The notes beneath the pieces are model-generated. The model was given only the letters and a program-made list of their open reading frames with translations, did not search any database and had not been told where the DNA came from. Position numbers and translations under genes: made by a program. From Mucilaginibacter aquaedulcis (GTDB lineage Bacteria > Bacteroidota > Bacteroidia > Sphingobacteriales > Sphingobacteriaceae): a DNA stretch of 64,000 nucleotides. Shown one piece after another: positions 52,004 to 61,503 of this stretch (position 1 is its first letter; the number at the start of each line of letters is the position of its first letter). The stretch lies in the NCBI RefSeq assembly GCF_030409325.1, contig NZ_JAUFPR010000004.1:109548-173547 (forward strand), read 5' to 3'.

Positions 52004-54826
52004 TTATTTAACCTTGCCTGTCTTGTCCTTCATTGCATAAGTTTGTGGCATTTCATGCACCTTGAGCAAGGTAATTTGCGATATAAGGTTGGGGTTATTA
52101 TTCCAGTTAAATTCACTGATGTACAGGTTCCCGTTTATAGGATCCTCTACCAGGTCAAGAGGGTTTGCAAATCCCGACATACCGATCAGCCCTATGTTGG
52201 CCGAACCGCGTGCGCTGTTAACAATATCATATATCTTATCACCGCCTTTGGCCGGTAACGTTTTGGCTTTTACCATTGACCCTGGTTCAAGTACCATAAT
52301 ATCGCCCCCGCCGCTAAATCTGCACACTAACAGTTTACCCTTTAAGGCACCGCCAAAGGCATTGCTCTTGTATTCAATTACACCGTTAGGTGAGTGGTTC
52401 AATCCAAAATCAAAAGCAGCTCCACGATAATTTATGTCGGTATTTATGCTTTTATCGTATAGCGGATTATCGATATTACCCCTGTTAACCACATACTCGC
52501 CGCGCAATGGGTTGGGATGGCCATAGTATCCTATACCTTTTGCTAATGGATTTACCCTAAACAACCAATCATGCTGTACCTGTACAGATTTAGTTGCCGG
52601 CACATGTTGCCCGCTGTAAAAGCTGCCATCGGGTTTGCGTGTACCGTTTACAGATTCTGGCGAGTTGCCGCCGCCGCCAGATCCATTGGCAGGCAGGTAC
52701 AGTTGACCGTTACTGTGCCAAACCAGGTCATAAGCATTACGTATGCCCGAAGCATAAATAGTTAACGGCGATTTTGTACTGTAAGGGTTGTACTTACCAT
52801 CGCCCATTTTAATATTATCTACCGGAGCTTTATTGATTAGCTTTTGATCGGGGCTTGTTTCTACATCAAGCGGCAAAGGCACTTTAGCCAGCTTGTGCAA
52901 ATCTAATCTGAGTATGGCACCGGCAAGCAGAGTTTCCTCGCGCTGCCAGCCTTTATCAAAAGCACCCGCCGAGCTATTACTACCCTGGCAAATATACAAT
53001 GCGCCATCGGGCCCAAAGGCCAGGCTGTTAACCATATGATCCCGGGTTGAACGAGGCAGCCTTTTAACTACTAATTCTTCAATTGACAGGTCAGGTCCGG
53101 CCAAACGTGAAATGTTGCCATCAAATGCCGGTGCGCTTGAAAGCCCACCCGAGCAATGTGATACCCATGCAATTAAATTATCAGTGGTTGATGATGGGTC
53201 AAAGGTTAAACCAATTGCTGTACGCTCACCGTATTTCCCTTTGAGTGTATTGATCATGGTTTGCTTGCTCAGCGTGCCATCTTCATGATTAACCTCGTAG
53301 CGTTCAATTACACCATCCATACGCAGAGCATAAAACCTGCCATCGGGGCCAAATGTAAGCGTGGTATAGTTTTTATTCTGCGTTCCTGGAATGGCTATCT
53401 TAATAAAATCAGCATTATATATCTTACTTGAATCAACTGGTAAGGTACCTGTTGAGAAATTACTTTCAAAACCTTCTATCGGAGCACCGGAGTATGATTT
53501 TACTCCGCTGGTGATTAAAAATTTATAATGCGTATTTGGCGTAAGTGCCGCGGTTGGTGAAAAGCTTATGGCATCGCCACCGCCTGTACCCTGCACAACT
53601 CCTTTTACATTAACGTAAGTACCATTAATTTCCTTTAAAAGCTTTACCGTTTTATTGGTGATGGATGAATTATCAATACCACCCTTAACCCCCTCTACCA
53701 AAGGCACAGAAAGGTTATTTGCCGCGATATTTGAGGTATTGATACTTACCGAGGTTGAACCATTAGCCGGGTTTGCAGCCACAACGTATGGCATTGAATC
53801 ATCCACAACCCGCAATTGGTAAAGCGCCTGTTGTGAGTTATAACCCGGAGCTGTTACAGTTACCTTTACAATGTAAATTCCCGATGCAAAGCTTTTACCT
53901 GCCGAGTAATCAAAAGTTAGGTTGTTGTCCTTTTTAGCTTTGTCGGCAATTAAATGCAGCCAACCTGGTGCACCCTTTAAATAATCTATGTGCAAGCCAT
54001 AATTAATGGTTTTACCTTCCGGATTAATTAAATTCAGGTGAAGCAAATGACTTCCAGTATCATGTTTGGCAACCAACAGGTTGGGGCTAAACTTTTCTAA
54101 AAAGAAGTAAGGGTCAAGCTTAACAGGAGTAATCTGTATGTTGTTGATCTTGGTATTGATACCGCCATCGGCATTAACAGTTAAAAGACCATCGCTAACC
54201 TTTACCCTGATCTTGGCTGTTTTAAACCTGCCAAAACTACCCTCCTTACCATAAGGAATAAAATCTTTGATGGCTTTTTTACCTTCAATATTGATACATT
54301 CCTTTTCTTTAGCCTTGCCCACAAAGCCATCGCCGGATGTAACAACAACATCATAGTATCCGTTCAGCACCTTTATTTCCCAGTAACCTTCTGTTCTGAT
54401 ACCCTTGTAAGGACCATAACGCAAACCAATATCATTTGATTGCATGTGTATAAGCCCTTCAAGCAAAACATCATCAGGGTTATTCCTGTTGCGGCTGTTG
54501 CTTACAAAATTTATAGGCGTTCCGTCATCTCTCTTTTTCCATCCGTATTGTAAGCTACCCAATTCAAACACACCAGGTTTTACGCCAAATGGTAAACCAT
54601 AATCCTTAATCCAGCCAACAGGAGTTGTTACTGCCGAATCCTGAAAGTTTATTTTTAGTGTTGCCATTGATGGCTTGGTAAACTCCACAACAGGCTCTTC
54701 TGGTAAAGCATCGGGCTGCCTGGCATTTGCAAGTGTAGGTAAGTAGCTTAATAAATGTCCGGGTAAAAAAACAACTCCAACAAGTACTAAAAAAACGGCA
54801 ACTGATAAAAACAAAGCTTTTTTCAT
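52004..54826 (-). CDS. Malectin/Ig/sugar-dehydrogenase-propeller surface protein
   Basis: A 940-residue exported protein. Domains in order: N-terminal hydrophobic anchor (about 3-28), malectin-like carbohydrate-binding domain (about 52-235; ATLKINFQDSAVTTPVGWIK, RTEGYWEIKVLNGYYDVVVT, INTKINNIQITPV), a BACON-like sandwich (240-345), an SbsA/Big_5-type Ig domain (348-460; SMPYVVAANPANGSTSVSIN) and a six-bladed propeller like PQQ-dependent sugar dehydrogenases (470-930; TLTFGPDGRFYALRMDGVIE, LNHSPNGVIEYKS, LVCRFSGGGDIMVL). There is no T9SS sorting tail, unlike its paralogue at 54883. Whether it oxidises sugars or only binds the EPS is unknown. Confidence 0.8.
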   Translation of the reverse strand: MKKALFLSVAVFLVLVGVVFLPGHLLSYLPTLANARQPDALPEEPVVEFTKPSMATLKINFQDSAVTTPVGWIKDYGLPFGVKPGVFELGSLQYGWKKRDDGTPINFVSNSRNRNNPDDVLLEGLIHMQSNDIGLRYGPYKGIRTEGYWEIKVLNGYYDVVVTSGDGFVGKAKEKECINIEGKKAIKDFIPYGKEGSFGRFKTAKIRVKVSDGLLTVNADGGINTKINNIQITPVKLDPYFFLEKFSPNLLVAKHDTGSHLLHLNLINPEGKTINYGLHIDYLKGAPGWLHLIADKAKKDNNLTFDYSAGKSFASGIYIVKVTVTAPGYNSQQALYQLRVVDDSMPYVVAANPANGSTSVSINTSNIAANNLSVPLVEGVKGGIDNSSITNKTVKLLKEINGTYVNVKGVVQGTGGGDAISFSPTAALTPNTHYKFLITSGVKSYSGAPIEGFESNFSTGTLPVDSSKIYNADFIKIAIPGTQNKNYTTLTFGPDGRFYALRMDGVIERYEVNHEDGTLSKQTMINTLKGKYGERTAIGLTFDPSSTTDNLIAWVSHCSGGLSSAPAFDGNISRLAGPDLSIEELVVKRLPRSTRDHMVNSLAFGPDGALYICQGSNSSAGAFDKGWQREETLLAGAILRLDLHKLAKVPLPLDVETSPDQKLINKAPVDNIKMGDGKYNPYSTKSPLTIYASGIRNAYDLVWHSNGQLYLPANGSGGGGNSPESVNGTRKPDGSFYSGQHVPATKSVQVQHDWLFRVNPLAKGIGYYGHPNPLRGEYVVNRGNIDNPLYDKSINTDINYRGAAFDFGLNHSPNGVIEYKSNAFGGALKGKLLVCRFSGGGDIMVLEPGSMVKAKTLPAKGGDKIYDIVNSARGSANIGLIGMSGFANPLDLVEDPINGNLYISEFNWNNNPNLISQITLLKVHEMPQTYAMKDKTGKVK

Positions 54827-54882
54827 AAAAGAAAAACTTTAAATGATTAATATACAACAATATATGATTAAAAAATAAATCC

Positions 54883-57800
54883 TTATTTCTGAAGCATGAC
54901 CTTTGCTTCCTTACTGCCCGAAGGGCTAACTGCTCTGATTATAAAATAAGAGGTACTGACCACCTTAGGCATTTGTATGGCCGTGTTGCAGTTTCCCTGC
55001 AGATCAGAGGTTAGATCAACAGATTTCAACTTAATACCCATAATATCAAATAACGCTACATTCACTTTTTCAAGCTTTTTGTAATTTGAAAGTTGAATAT
55101 GCAGCACCTCTCCGAGGTTTGGATTTGGATAAACAGTTAATGAACTACCGGCCTTTTTATTAAGGGTATTAATATTAAACTGAAGACTATCAGCACTGCT
55201 GCTTCCGGTTGAGTCTGGCTGTAGCTTTAATTCTACCTCTTTCACTGAATCTTCCACACTGGTTACCCTGAGTTTAACACTTTGATTAGTAGATAAATTT
55301 GCAGGGGCGCTCACCATGAATGATAACGAAGCATTCTTTTTCAATGTTAAAAGACTGTCTTTAGTTGGCAGTGGTATGCCCTGAATATTAAAGTTTGCAG
55401 CATCACGGCCCGTTAACCTGATATCTTTTATTTTCAGATCGCCATCACCCTTGTTGGCAACGGCTACATCATAGTTTTTATAGGTTATTAAACCATGAAT
55501 ATCTGAAGCTTTACCGGCAGATAAACTTAACAACCCGGTTGCAGCATTAGGGCTGTTATTTACTTTCAACAATGTAATCTGAGTTACCAGATTGGCATTG
55601 GCATTCCAGTTATATTCAATTACATATAAATTCCCATTGGTAGGGTCTTCAACAAGGTTTATCGGGTTAGCAAAGCCAGACATGCCTACCAAACCGAAAT
55701 TTCCGGAGCCGGTAGTAACCTCTGTAATATCATAAATATGATCATCACTGTTGGCATTGTTTATTGACCCTACCTTAACCAACGATCCTGGTTTCAGAAC
55801 CATGATATCGCCACCACCACTAAACCGGCAAACCAGGATCTTATTCTTCAAGGCCCCATTGAAGGTATTACTCTTATATTCAATAACTCCATTAGGTGAA
55901 TGGTTTAAGCCAAAATTATAGGCGGCCCCGCGATAGTTAGCATCGGGTACCACATTTACCGGATAAAGTGGGTTATCAGTATAACCACGGTTTTCTACAT
56001 ATTCGCCACGCAAAGGATTAGGGTGACCAAAGTATCCCACTGCTTTTAAAGGATTTACCCTGAATAACCAATCTACTTGTACCTGTACATCAGTAGTTGC
56101 CGGAATAGCTGGCCCTTGGTAAGTGGTTCCGTTTGGCCTGCGGGTACCGTTAACAGAGGCTGGTGAATTACCGCCACCACCCGATCCATTTGTCGGGATA
56201 TATAACTGCCCGTTACTGTGCCATAACAGATCATAAGCGTTTCTGACACCAGATGCATAAATTGTTACCGGCGAGACTGTGCTGTATGGATTATATGTAC
56301 CATCACTCATAGTTCTGGAAGCAGCAGGTGCAGCGTTTATAACACTTTGTGTAGCCGTGGTTTGTACATTTAACGGCAATGTCACAGCGTTTAACTTCTG
56401 CATATCAATACGCAGTATGGTGCCAGAAAGTAAGCTTTCGGCACGTTGCCAATCGGCATCAAAGGCACCGGCAGAACTGTTACTGCCTTGCGACAGGTAC
56501 ATGGCACCATCGGGCCCAAACTGCAGACTGTTTGACATGTGATCGCGTGTTGAGCGAGGCAGTTTTGTGATCATCAGTGTTTCTGTTTGCAGATCAGCAC
56601 CGGTTAACTTTGATATATTACCATCAAAAGATGGTGAATTAATTAACCCTGAGGATGAATGTGTAACATAACAAATCAAGTTAGCAGCTGTAGAGGCTGG
56701 GTCAAAAACCAACCCTATTGCTGACCTGTTGCCATATTTGGTAATCAGCGTATTGATAATTTGCTGATTGCTCAGCATGCCGGTACTGTGGTTTACTGTG
56801 TACCGTTCAATAGCACCATCAAGCCTTAAGGCATAAAATTTATCATCGGGACCAAAACGTAAAGTGGTGTACTTTTTATTTGAAGTACCCGGCATAGTTA
56901 CTTTGGTAAACTGTGCATTTAAAATTTTGGTTGTGGAGTCTGTCCTGGCCGAGTCTGTAACAAATGTGGATGTATAAGGCGTAAATGCGGCTCCGCTGTA
57001 TGATTTTACACCATTGGTAATGTTAAACCTATAAGTGGTATTAGGATCAAGCGCAAATTTGGGTGAAAAACTGATAGCATCTCCACCACCCGTTCCTTGT
57101 ACTACGCCTTGTACTTCGGTAGCCACATTATCAATAAGTTTATATAGTTTAACTGTGGTACTGGTAATAGTGCTATTATCTACCCCACCTTTAAAGCCGG
57201 TTACGGCAGGTACCGAGAGGTGGTTAGCCGCAACACTAACTGTGTTAGGACTTACCTTAACCGCCGCGTTTTCTGGTGATGATGAAATAACATATGGATT
57301 ATTACCATCAACTACCCGCAAATAAACATTAGTATAGGTACTTGAATAACCTGTTGCAGAAGCCCTGACAGCTACACTGTATGAGCCAATTGGTAATGCA
57401 GCCGCAGCGGTGTAATTAAAGGTTACTACAGGCATTACTCCAGTTTGTGAAGCATTCATGCTCAGCCAGCCAGGCGTCCCTGTATTATAGGTTGATGATA
57501 AAGCGTAATTAAGCGATTTATTATCGGAGTTACCTACCATTAATGAAAAGGTTTTGGTGCCAGTGCTGCCTTTGGCCACTAAAATATTCACCACTCCGTC
57601 TGACCAACCCAGGAAAGGTGAAATACTTACAGGAGAGATATTTGCATAATTAATTTTGGTATTGGTACCGCCATCGGCTGTAATGGTAACGTGTTCGTCT
57701 TTAACTGCAACCCTCACTGTGGCTTGTTTAAACCGGGTTATTGCTCCGGGGAGCCCACTTGGTACAAAACCGGTAATTGCCTTTACACCTTCTACAGTTA

Positions 57801-60159
57801 AATTATCACTTTCAGGGTTGCCATCTCCTACACCATCGCCGGCAGAAACTGATACATCATAGGTTCCGTTAGGTACCTTTATTTCCCAGAATGCCTCCGT
57901 TTTTGTCCCTGAAAAAGTGCCACTTATATTATTAGCCTGCATATATATCAAGGTTGAAAGCGTAACATCTTCAGGCTCATTCCGGTTAAATCCATTAGAA
58001 GTAATGTTGATAGGGGTTGAGTCTGATTTCTTTTTCCATCCAAACTGCAAGCCTGATGACTGGTAAGGCGCTGTTCTGAAAGCGTAAGCCTGGCCAAAAT
58101 CCCGGATCCAGTTGCTTGGTGGAATGGATGCGGCATCCTGGAAATTCACATTGGTTGAAGTAAGAAAGACGCCATCCACCACAATGATCCTGATGCCTAA
58201 AGTATCAGGTTGGTAACCTGAAGCCTGCGCCACTACCGAACCCTTGTAGGTACCCGGTGCTAAGTCAGAACTTATATTGGCAGGTCCAAAAGTAACTGTA
58301 CCTACAGCAGCAGATGGAAGGTGAAGCCATGTGGCGTTGAGCGCCTTAAAAGTAACCGTTGGTGTTGCTCCGCCAGCTGATAATGTAACTGATTGAGATT
58401 TCACGGCTCCTCCTCTGAATATAGTGTAGGTTAAACTATCAGATGAAAATTTTAAAGAAGAGCCTGGATTAACAGGCACATCATTTTTCACACTGAAATC
58501 ATCAAACGTATAAGTAACAGCCGTTGTGGCATTACGATGTGTGGCATAAATGGCAGCATAAGCAGTGGCATTGGTTAACCCCATACCGCTTATGTTTATT
58601 AACGGTGTTGGATAAGCTGCCCCAGTACTGATATAGGTAGCCCCCCCATCTGTTGAGTAAAAGCCTTCGGCGATTTGCGAGGCTGCATCTATGGATAACC
58701 TTAGCCTAACCGTTTTGGTATTCAGGTTGGAGATAACCGCTGTTATGCGTTGGTCAGGATTGGTTGTTCCCGATACCGTGCTTGATACATCGTTAAGCTC
58801 CCTACGTAACTCTACTTTATTACCGCTGATATCTAACTTGATGGATGTATGATCATTTAATCCATACCAAACCCCCGCCTGTTGAGATGATGTGCCATTC
58901 AAAGGATTGATCACTGATGCCTCTATGTTTATTTTACCAGTTTGCTGCACCTGCACTCCCAGGATGTTTATCGCATTGTTATTAGCCTGATAATCGATAC
59001 CCTTATTGGTTACCACAGATAAACGCCCGCCGGTTAAGGTAAGCTTTGATGGTTCATAACCTGGTGCGTCTGTATCTGAAGGTGTACCATCCACAGCTAA
59101 ACGTGTTCCTGAATAAGGCAATGCCATAGTAAAGCCTACCCCTGCTCCATTTTTATCAACTAATGTATTATTAACCGCGGCATCAAATGACAATGAATAA
59201 GGCAAGGCAACCTGTATGTTTGCACAAGGCAATGTGCTAAAGGGTGGGCAGGGTGTGTTTGATGAACTGCTACCCGCATCGCTTTTTACGCTGAAATCAT
59301 CAAAGGTATACGTAACCGGTGTTGTTGCATTACGGTGTGTGGCATAAATGGCGGCATATGCCTGAGCATTGGTAAGCCCCATTCCGCTTATATTTATTGA
59401 TGCTGTTGGATACGCGGCTCCTGTACTAACATAAGTGGTGCCCCCATCTACCGAATAAAAGCCCTGCGCTGTTTGAGTAGTGGCATCAATAGTAAGCCTC
59501 AACCTCACCGTTTTTGTGTTCAGATTAGCGATAACCGCTGTTATACGCTGATCTGGATTACTGGCCCCAACCACATTGCTTGATACATCATTAAGCTCCC
59601 GGCGTAACTCTACTTTGTTACCGCTTATATCCAGCTTTATACTTGTATGATCATTTAAGCCATACCAAACTCCGGCTTGTTGAGCCTGCGTACTATTGAG
59701 TGGATTGATGACCGATGCTTCTATATTTATTTTCCCACTCTGCTGAATCTGAACACCCAAGATGTTTACTCCATTATTGTTTGTAAGATAATCGATACCC
59801 TTGTTTGTAACCAGTGATAAACGCCCTCCTGTTACTGTAAGTTTTGACGGTTCATAACCTGGCGCATCCGGCACTGACGACGCGCCATCTACAGCCAGGC
59901 GTGCTCCTGAATTGGGTATTGCCATGGTAAAACCCATTCCCGCACCATTCTTATCAGCCAATGTACCGTTAACCGCGGCATTAAATGATAGTGAATAGGG
60001 CAAGGCAACCTGAATACCCGTACACGGCAACGTACTATAAGGCGAACAGGGTGCATCCAGGTTGTTTACACTGTCTGGGTTAAAGTTTTTATTGCTTGCA
60101 AAAACCCCAATATTTTGCAGCAAAAAATAAAACAGCGGTAGTAGAAAATATCTGTTCAT
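54883..60159 (-). CDS. Giant T9SS-sorted LamG/malectin/Ig/propeller surface protein
   Basis: A 1758-residue secreted protein. It has a signal peptide (about 1-21) and two almost identical jelly-roll (concanavalin A/LamG-like) domains (38-293 and 304-559; IQVALPYSLSF, NIEASVINPLN, AGVWYGLNDHTSIKLDISGN). After these come a BACON-like domain (about 575-660), a malectin-like domain (663-850), a second BACON-like domain (850-950), a Big_5-like Ig domain, the same sugar-dehydrogenase-type propeller as the neighbour (about 1080-1545), an ASH/choice-of-anchor domain (1555-1660) and a T9SS type A sorting domain at the end (YPNPNLGEVLHIQL, NVALFDIMGIKLKSVDL). The tail predicts export through the T9SS and surface attachment. 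It is probably the first structural protein of the EPS operon after the GNAT gene. Confidence 0.85.
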   Translation of the reverse strand: MNRYFLLPLFYFLLQNIGVFASNKNFNPDSVNNLDAPCSPYSTLPCTGIQVALPYSLSFNAAVNGTLADKNGAGMGFTMAIPNSGARLAVDGASSVPDAPGYEPSKLTVTGGRLSLVTNKGIDYLTNNNGVNILGVQIQQSGKINIEASVINPLNSTQAQQAGVWYGLNDHTSIKLDISGNKVELRRELNDVSSNVVGASNPDQRITAVIANLNTKTVRLRLTIDATTQTAQGFYSVDGGTTYVSTGAAYPTASINISGMGLTNAQAYAAIYATHRNATTPVTYTFDDFSVKSDAGSSSSNTPCPPFSTLPCANIQVALPYSLSFDAAVNNTLVDKNGAGVGFTMALPYSGTRLAVDGTPSDTDAPGYEPSKLTLTGGRLSVVTNKGIDYQANNNAINILGVQVQQTGKINIEASVINPLNGTSSQQAGVWYGLNDHTSIKLDISGNKVELRRELNDVSSTVSGTTNPDQRITAVISNLNTKTVRLRLSIDAASQIAEGFYSTDGGATYISTGAAYPTPLINISGMGLTNATAYAAIYATHRNATTAVTYTFDDFSVKNDVPVNPGSSLKFSSDSLTYTIFRGGAVKSQSVTLSAGGATPTVTFKALNATWLHLPSAAVGTVTFGPANISSDLAPGTYKGSVVAQASGYQPDTLGIRIIVVDGVFLTSTNVNFQDAASIPPSNWIRDFGQAYAFRTAPYQSSGLQFGWKKKSDSTPINITSNGFNRNEPEDVTLSTLIYMQANNISGTFSGTKTEAFWEIKVPNGTYDVSVSAGDGVGDGNPESDNLTVEGVKAITGFVPSGLPGAITRFKQATVRVAVKDEHVTITADGGTNTKINYANISPVSISPFLGWSDGVVNILVAKGSTGTKTFSLMVGNSDNKSLNYALSSTYNTGTPGWLSMNASQTGVMPVVTFNYTAAAALPIGSYSVAVRASATGYSSTYTNVYLRVVDGNNPYVISSSPENAAVKVSPNTVSVAANHLSVPAVTGFKGGVDNSTITSTTVKLYKLIDNVATEVQGVVQGTGGGDAISFSPKFALDPNTTYRFNITNGVKSYSGAAFTPYTSTFVTDSARTDSTTKILNAQFTKVTMPGTSNKKYTTLRFGPDDKFYALRLDGAIERYTVNHSTGMLSNQQIINTLITKYGNRSAIGLVFDPASTAANLICYVTHSSSGLINSPSFDGNISKLTGADLQTETLMITKLPRSTRDHMSNSLQFGPDGAMYLSQGSNSSAGAFDADWQRAESLLSGTILRIDMQKLNAVTLPLNVQTTATQSVINAAPAASRTMSDGTYNPYSTVSPVTIYASGVRNAYDLLWHSNGQLYIPTNGSGGGGNSPASVNGTRRPNGTTYQGPAIPATTDVQVQVDWLFRVNPLKAVGYFGHPNPLRGEYVENRGYTDNPLYPVNVVPDANYRGAAYNFGLNHSPNGVIEYKSNTFNGALKNKILVCRFSGGGDIMVLKPGSLVKVGSINNANSDDHIYDITEVTTGSGNFGLVGMSGFANPINLVEDPTNGNLYVIEYNWNANANLVTQITLLKVNNSPNAATGLLSLSAGKASDIHGLITYKNYDVAVANKGDGDLKIKDIRLTGRDAANFNIQGIPLPTKDSLLTLKKNASLSFMVSAPANLSTNQSVKLRVTSVEDSVKEVELKLQPDSTGSSSADSLQFNINTLNKKAGSSLTVYPNPNLGEVLHIQLSNYKKLEKVNVALFDIMGIKLKSVDLTSDLQGNCNTAIQMPKVVSTSYFIIRAVSPSGSKEAKVMLQK
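58483..60048 (-). repeat. Tandem duplication of a LamG-like domain inside the giant gene
   Basis: Two units of 256 codons each (60048-59281 and 59250-58483) encode nearly the same domain, offset by 266 residues. Conservation covers the whole domain, including NDHTSIKLDISGNKVELRRE in both, and the differences are mostly conservative, which points to a recent duplication. Confidence 0.85.
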
Positions 60160-60221
60160 GATTTCCGAAATAAGAGTGAACTAATTGGTTTCTAACTAAA
60201 TCTGTAATTCGGCGGGGGTAA

Positions 60222-60998
60222 CTATTCCTTTGTTTTTAACTTTTGCAAGCTAATAACCAGATGAGCAGCCCTTTCAATCAGTAATAAGTTTAGTTTTTCA
60301 TTGCTGATCAGGCATACTGACAGAAGCGACATGGTAAAAAAATAGTGCCGTATACAACTTAAGATATCTTGAGTTAAAGTGGTTTTTACAACCAGGTATT
60401 TTTGCTGAACTAATGAACCTATTTCCTGTCCATTAAGTGTTAGCTGTGTAAATCCGTAGGCATCCTGAACAAGCTGGGTGTTACTGTAGCCGCCGGTATT
60501 TGATTTGGGAGGTGCCGAGTTTTTAAAAAGATCTGTAATATCATACCAGTACAGGTACCTGTTAATTTTCATCCCAATGCTGAGATACCAGTTTAATACC
60601 CCTCCATTTTTTCCTAATGCATCTAATTGCAGGATATCTACTTCACTTCTTTCATTTTTTATAATATCAAGTGATTTATAAAAAATGCGCGAACCGATAT
60701 TATTGGCAGCTAACTGATGATTGATGATGATGTTGCGTAAATAAACACTCTGTCCTTCAACTTCAAAGATCACGAATCCCGTAAGCTGATTGGAATCGTT
60801 ATCACAAGTGTAAAATATGTAAACATCCGGACTATCAACTATACTACACAGGTAGGTTTTAAAATTTGAATCACGATAGATAAAAAAATTTGATAAAGCA
60901 GGGTTATATGCATTTTTAAGCACATCACACATAATATCTATAACTTGATCGTTCGGATCCGTTAAACGGGAGAATAGTTGCATGGTAGGCATGCTCAT
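60222..60998 (-). CDS. GNAT-like acetyltransferase with C-terminal extension
   Basis: A 258-residue cytoplasmic protein. Residues about 20-165 follow the GNAT fold: DVYIFYTCDNDSNQLTGFVI, VYLRNIIINHQLAANNIGSR (in place of the usual RG-x-G acetyl-CoA loop, Gly at NIGSR), then IFYKSLDIIKN and VLNWYLSIGMKINRYLYWYD. The C-terminal 80 residues form helices of unknown fold. The altered acetyl-CoA loop makes activity uncertain. It is the first gene of the minus-strand EPS transcript, 62 bases before the giant gene, and may modify a sugar or a protein of the system. Confidence 0.65.
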   Translation of the reverse strand: MSMPTMQLFSRLTDPNDQVIDIMCDVLKNAYNPALSNFFIYRDSNFKTYLCSIVDSPDVYIFYTCDNDSNQLTGFVIFEVEGQSVYLRNIIINHQLAANNIGSRIFYKSLDIIKNERSEVDILQLDALGKNGGVLNWYLSIGMKINRYLYWYDITDLFKNSAPPKSNTGGYSNTQLVQDAYGFTQLTLNGQEIGSLVQQKYLVVKTTLTQDILSCIRHYFFTMSLLSVCLISNEKLNLLLIERAAHLVISLQKLKTKE

Positions 60999-61026
60999 AA
61001 TGACGGTTAAATATAGCGGAGCCCTC

Positions 61027-61048
61027 TAACTTACGGGAAGTAAGCTTA
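61027..61048 (-). promoter_or_regulatory. Leader hairpin of the EPS operon, candidate antitermination site
   Basis: TAACTTAC (61027-61034) and GTAAG-C-TTA (61040-61048) pair with one bulge around GGGAA, about 30 bases before the first EPS gene. UpxY-type proteins act on nascent leader RNA, so this is a candidate target; there is no direct proof. Confidence 0.35.
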
Positions 61049-61270
61049 AAAAGGCCAGACTACTGATTAGATGATAGTGGAATTTTAAACAATAGTAGGA
61101 TAATATTTATTTGTTTAAAATAAAATTTATTTATTGTGTGAAATGCGAGAAAATGCGAGTAAGTGCTACAATATTTTTAACTGTCCATACTTTTTTCTGC
61201 TTAAAATCAGGCTTTTCCCCAATTAATTACATAGTGAATATTATTCTTATTATGTGTAAATAATACTTTT

Positions 61271-61282
61271 CACACATGTGTG
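61271..61282. promoter_or_regulatory. Perfect palindrome CACACATGTGTG
   Basis: A 12-bp palindrome in the middle of the divergent control region; possible operator for the HTH protein or another regulator. Confidence 0.4.
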
Positions 61283-61503
61283 CATAATTTCACAAATCGC
61301 TGCACATAATGAACAGCTGGCACTGTAGGCCAGATAATTATCCTTAAATTATGACTGATTTCTGATTAATAAATGCTTAAAACGTATTGAATTTCGGAAC
61401 AAAAATTTGTATGGATTCACATTTTAACAACATATAAAAAATTATTATGTAGAAAACATTTACCGAATACAGATAAAATTAAATAACTCTCAATTTAAAT
61501 TTT

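Larger units (their letters stand above)
60999..61503. other. Divergent regulatory region between the EPS cluster and UpxY
   Basis: 505 bases, no gene. It holds a leader hairpin of the EPS transcript (61027-61048), a direct repeat AAATGCGAG at 61141-61149 and 61151-61159, and a perfect palindrome CACACATGTGTG (61271-61282). No TAnnTTTG box with proper spacing was found on either strand, which suggests an alternative promoter or an activated one. Confidence 0.55.

Noticed and set aside
54883..60159. Assembly error causing the doubled LamG domain
   Set aside because: The two copies differ at many scattered positions, which a duplicated read or contig would not show.
60999..61503. Invertible promoter (phase variation) as in Bacteroides capsule loci
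   Set aside because: No pair of inverted repeats flanking a promoter-sized segment and no site-specific recombinase gene in the window.
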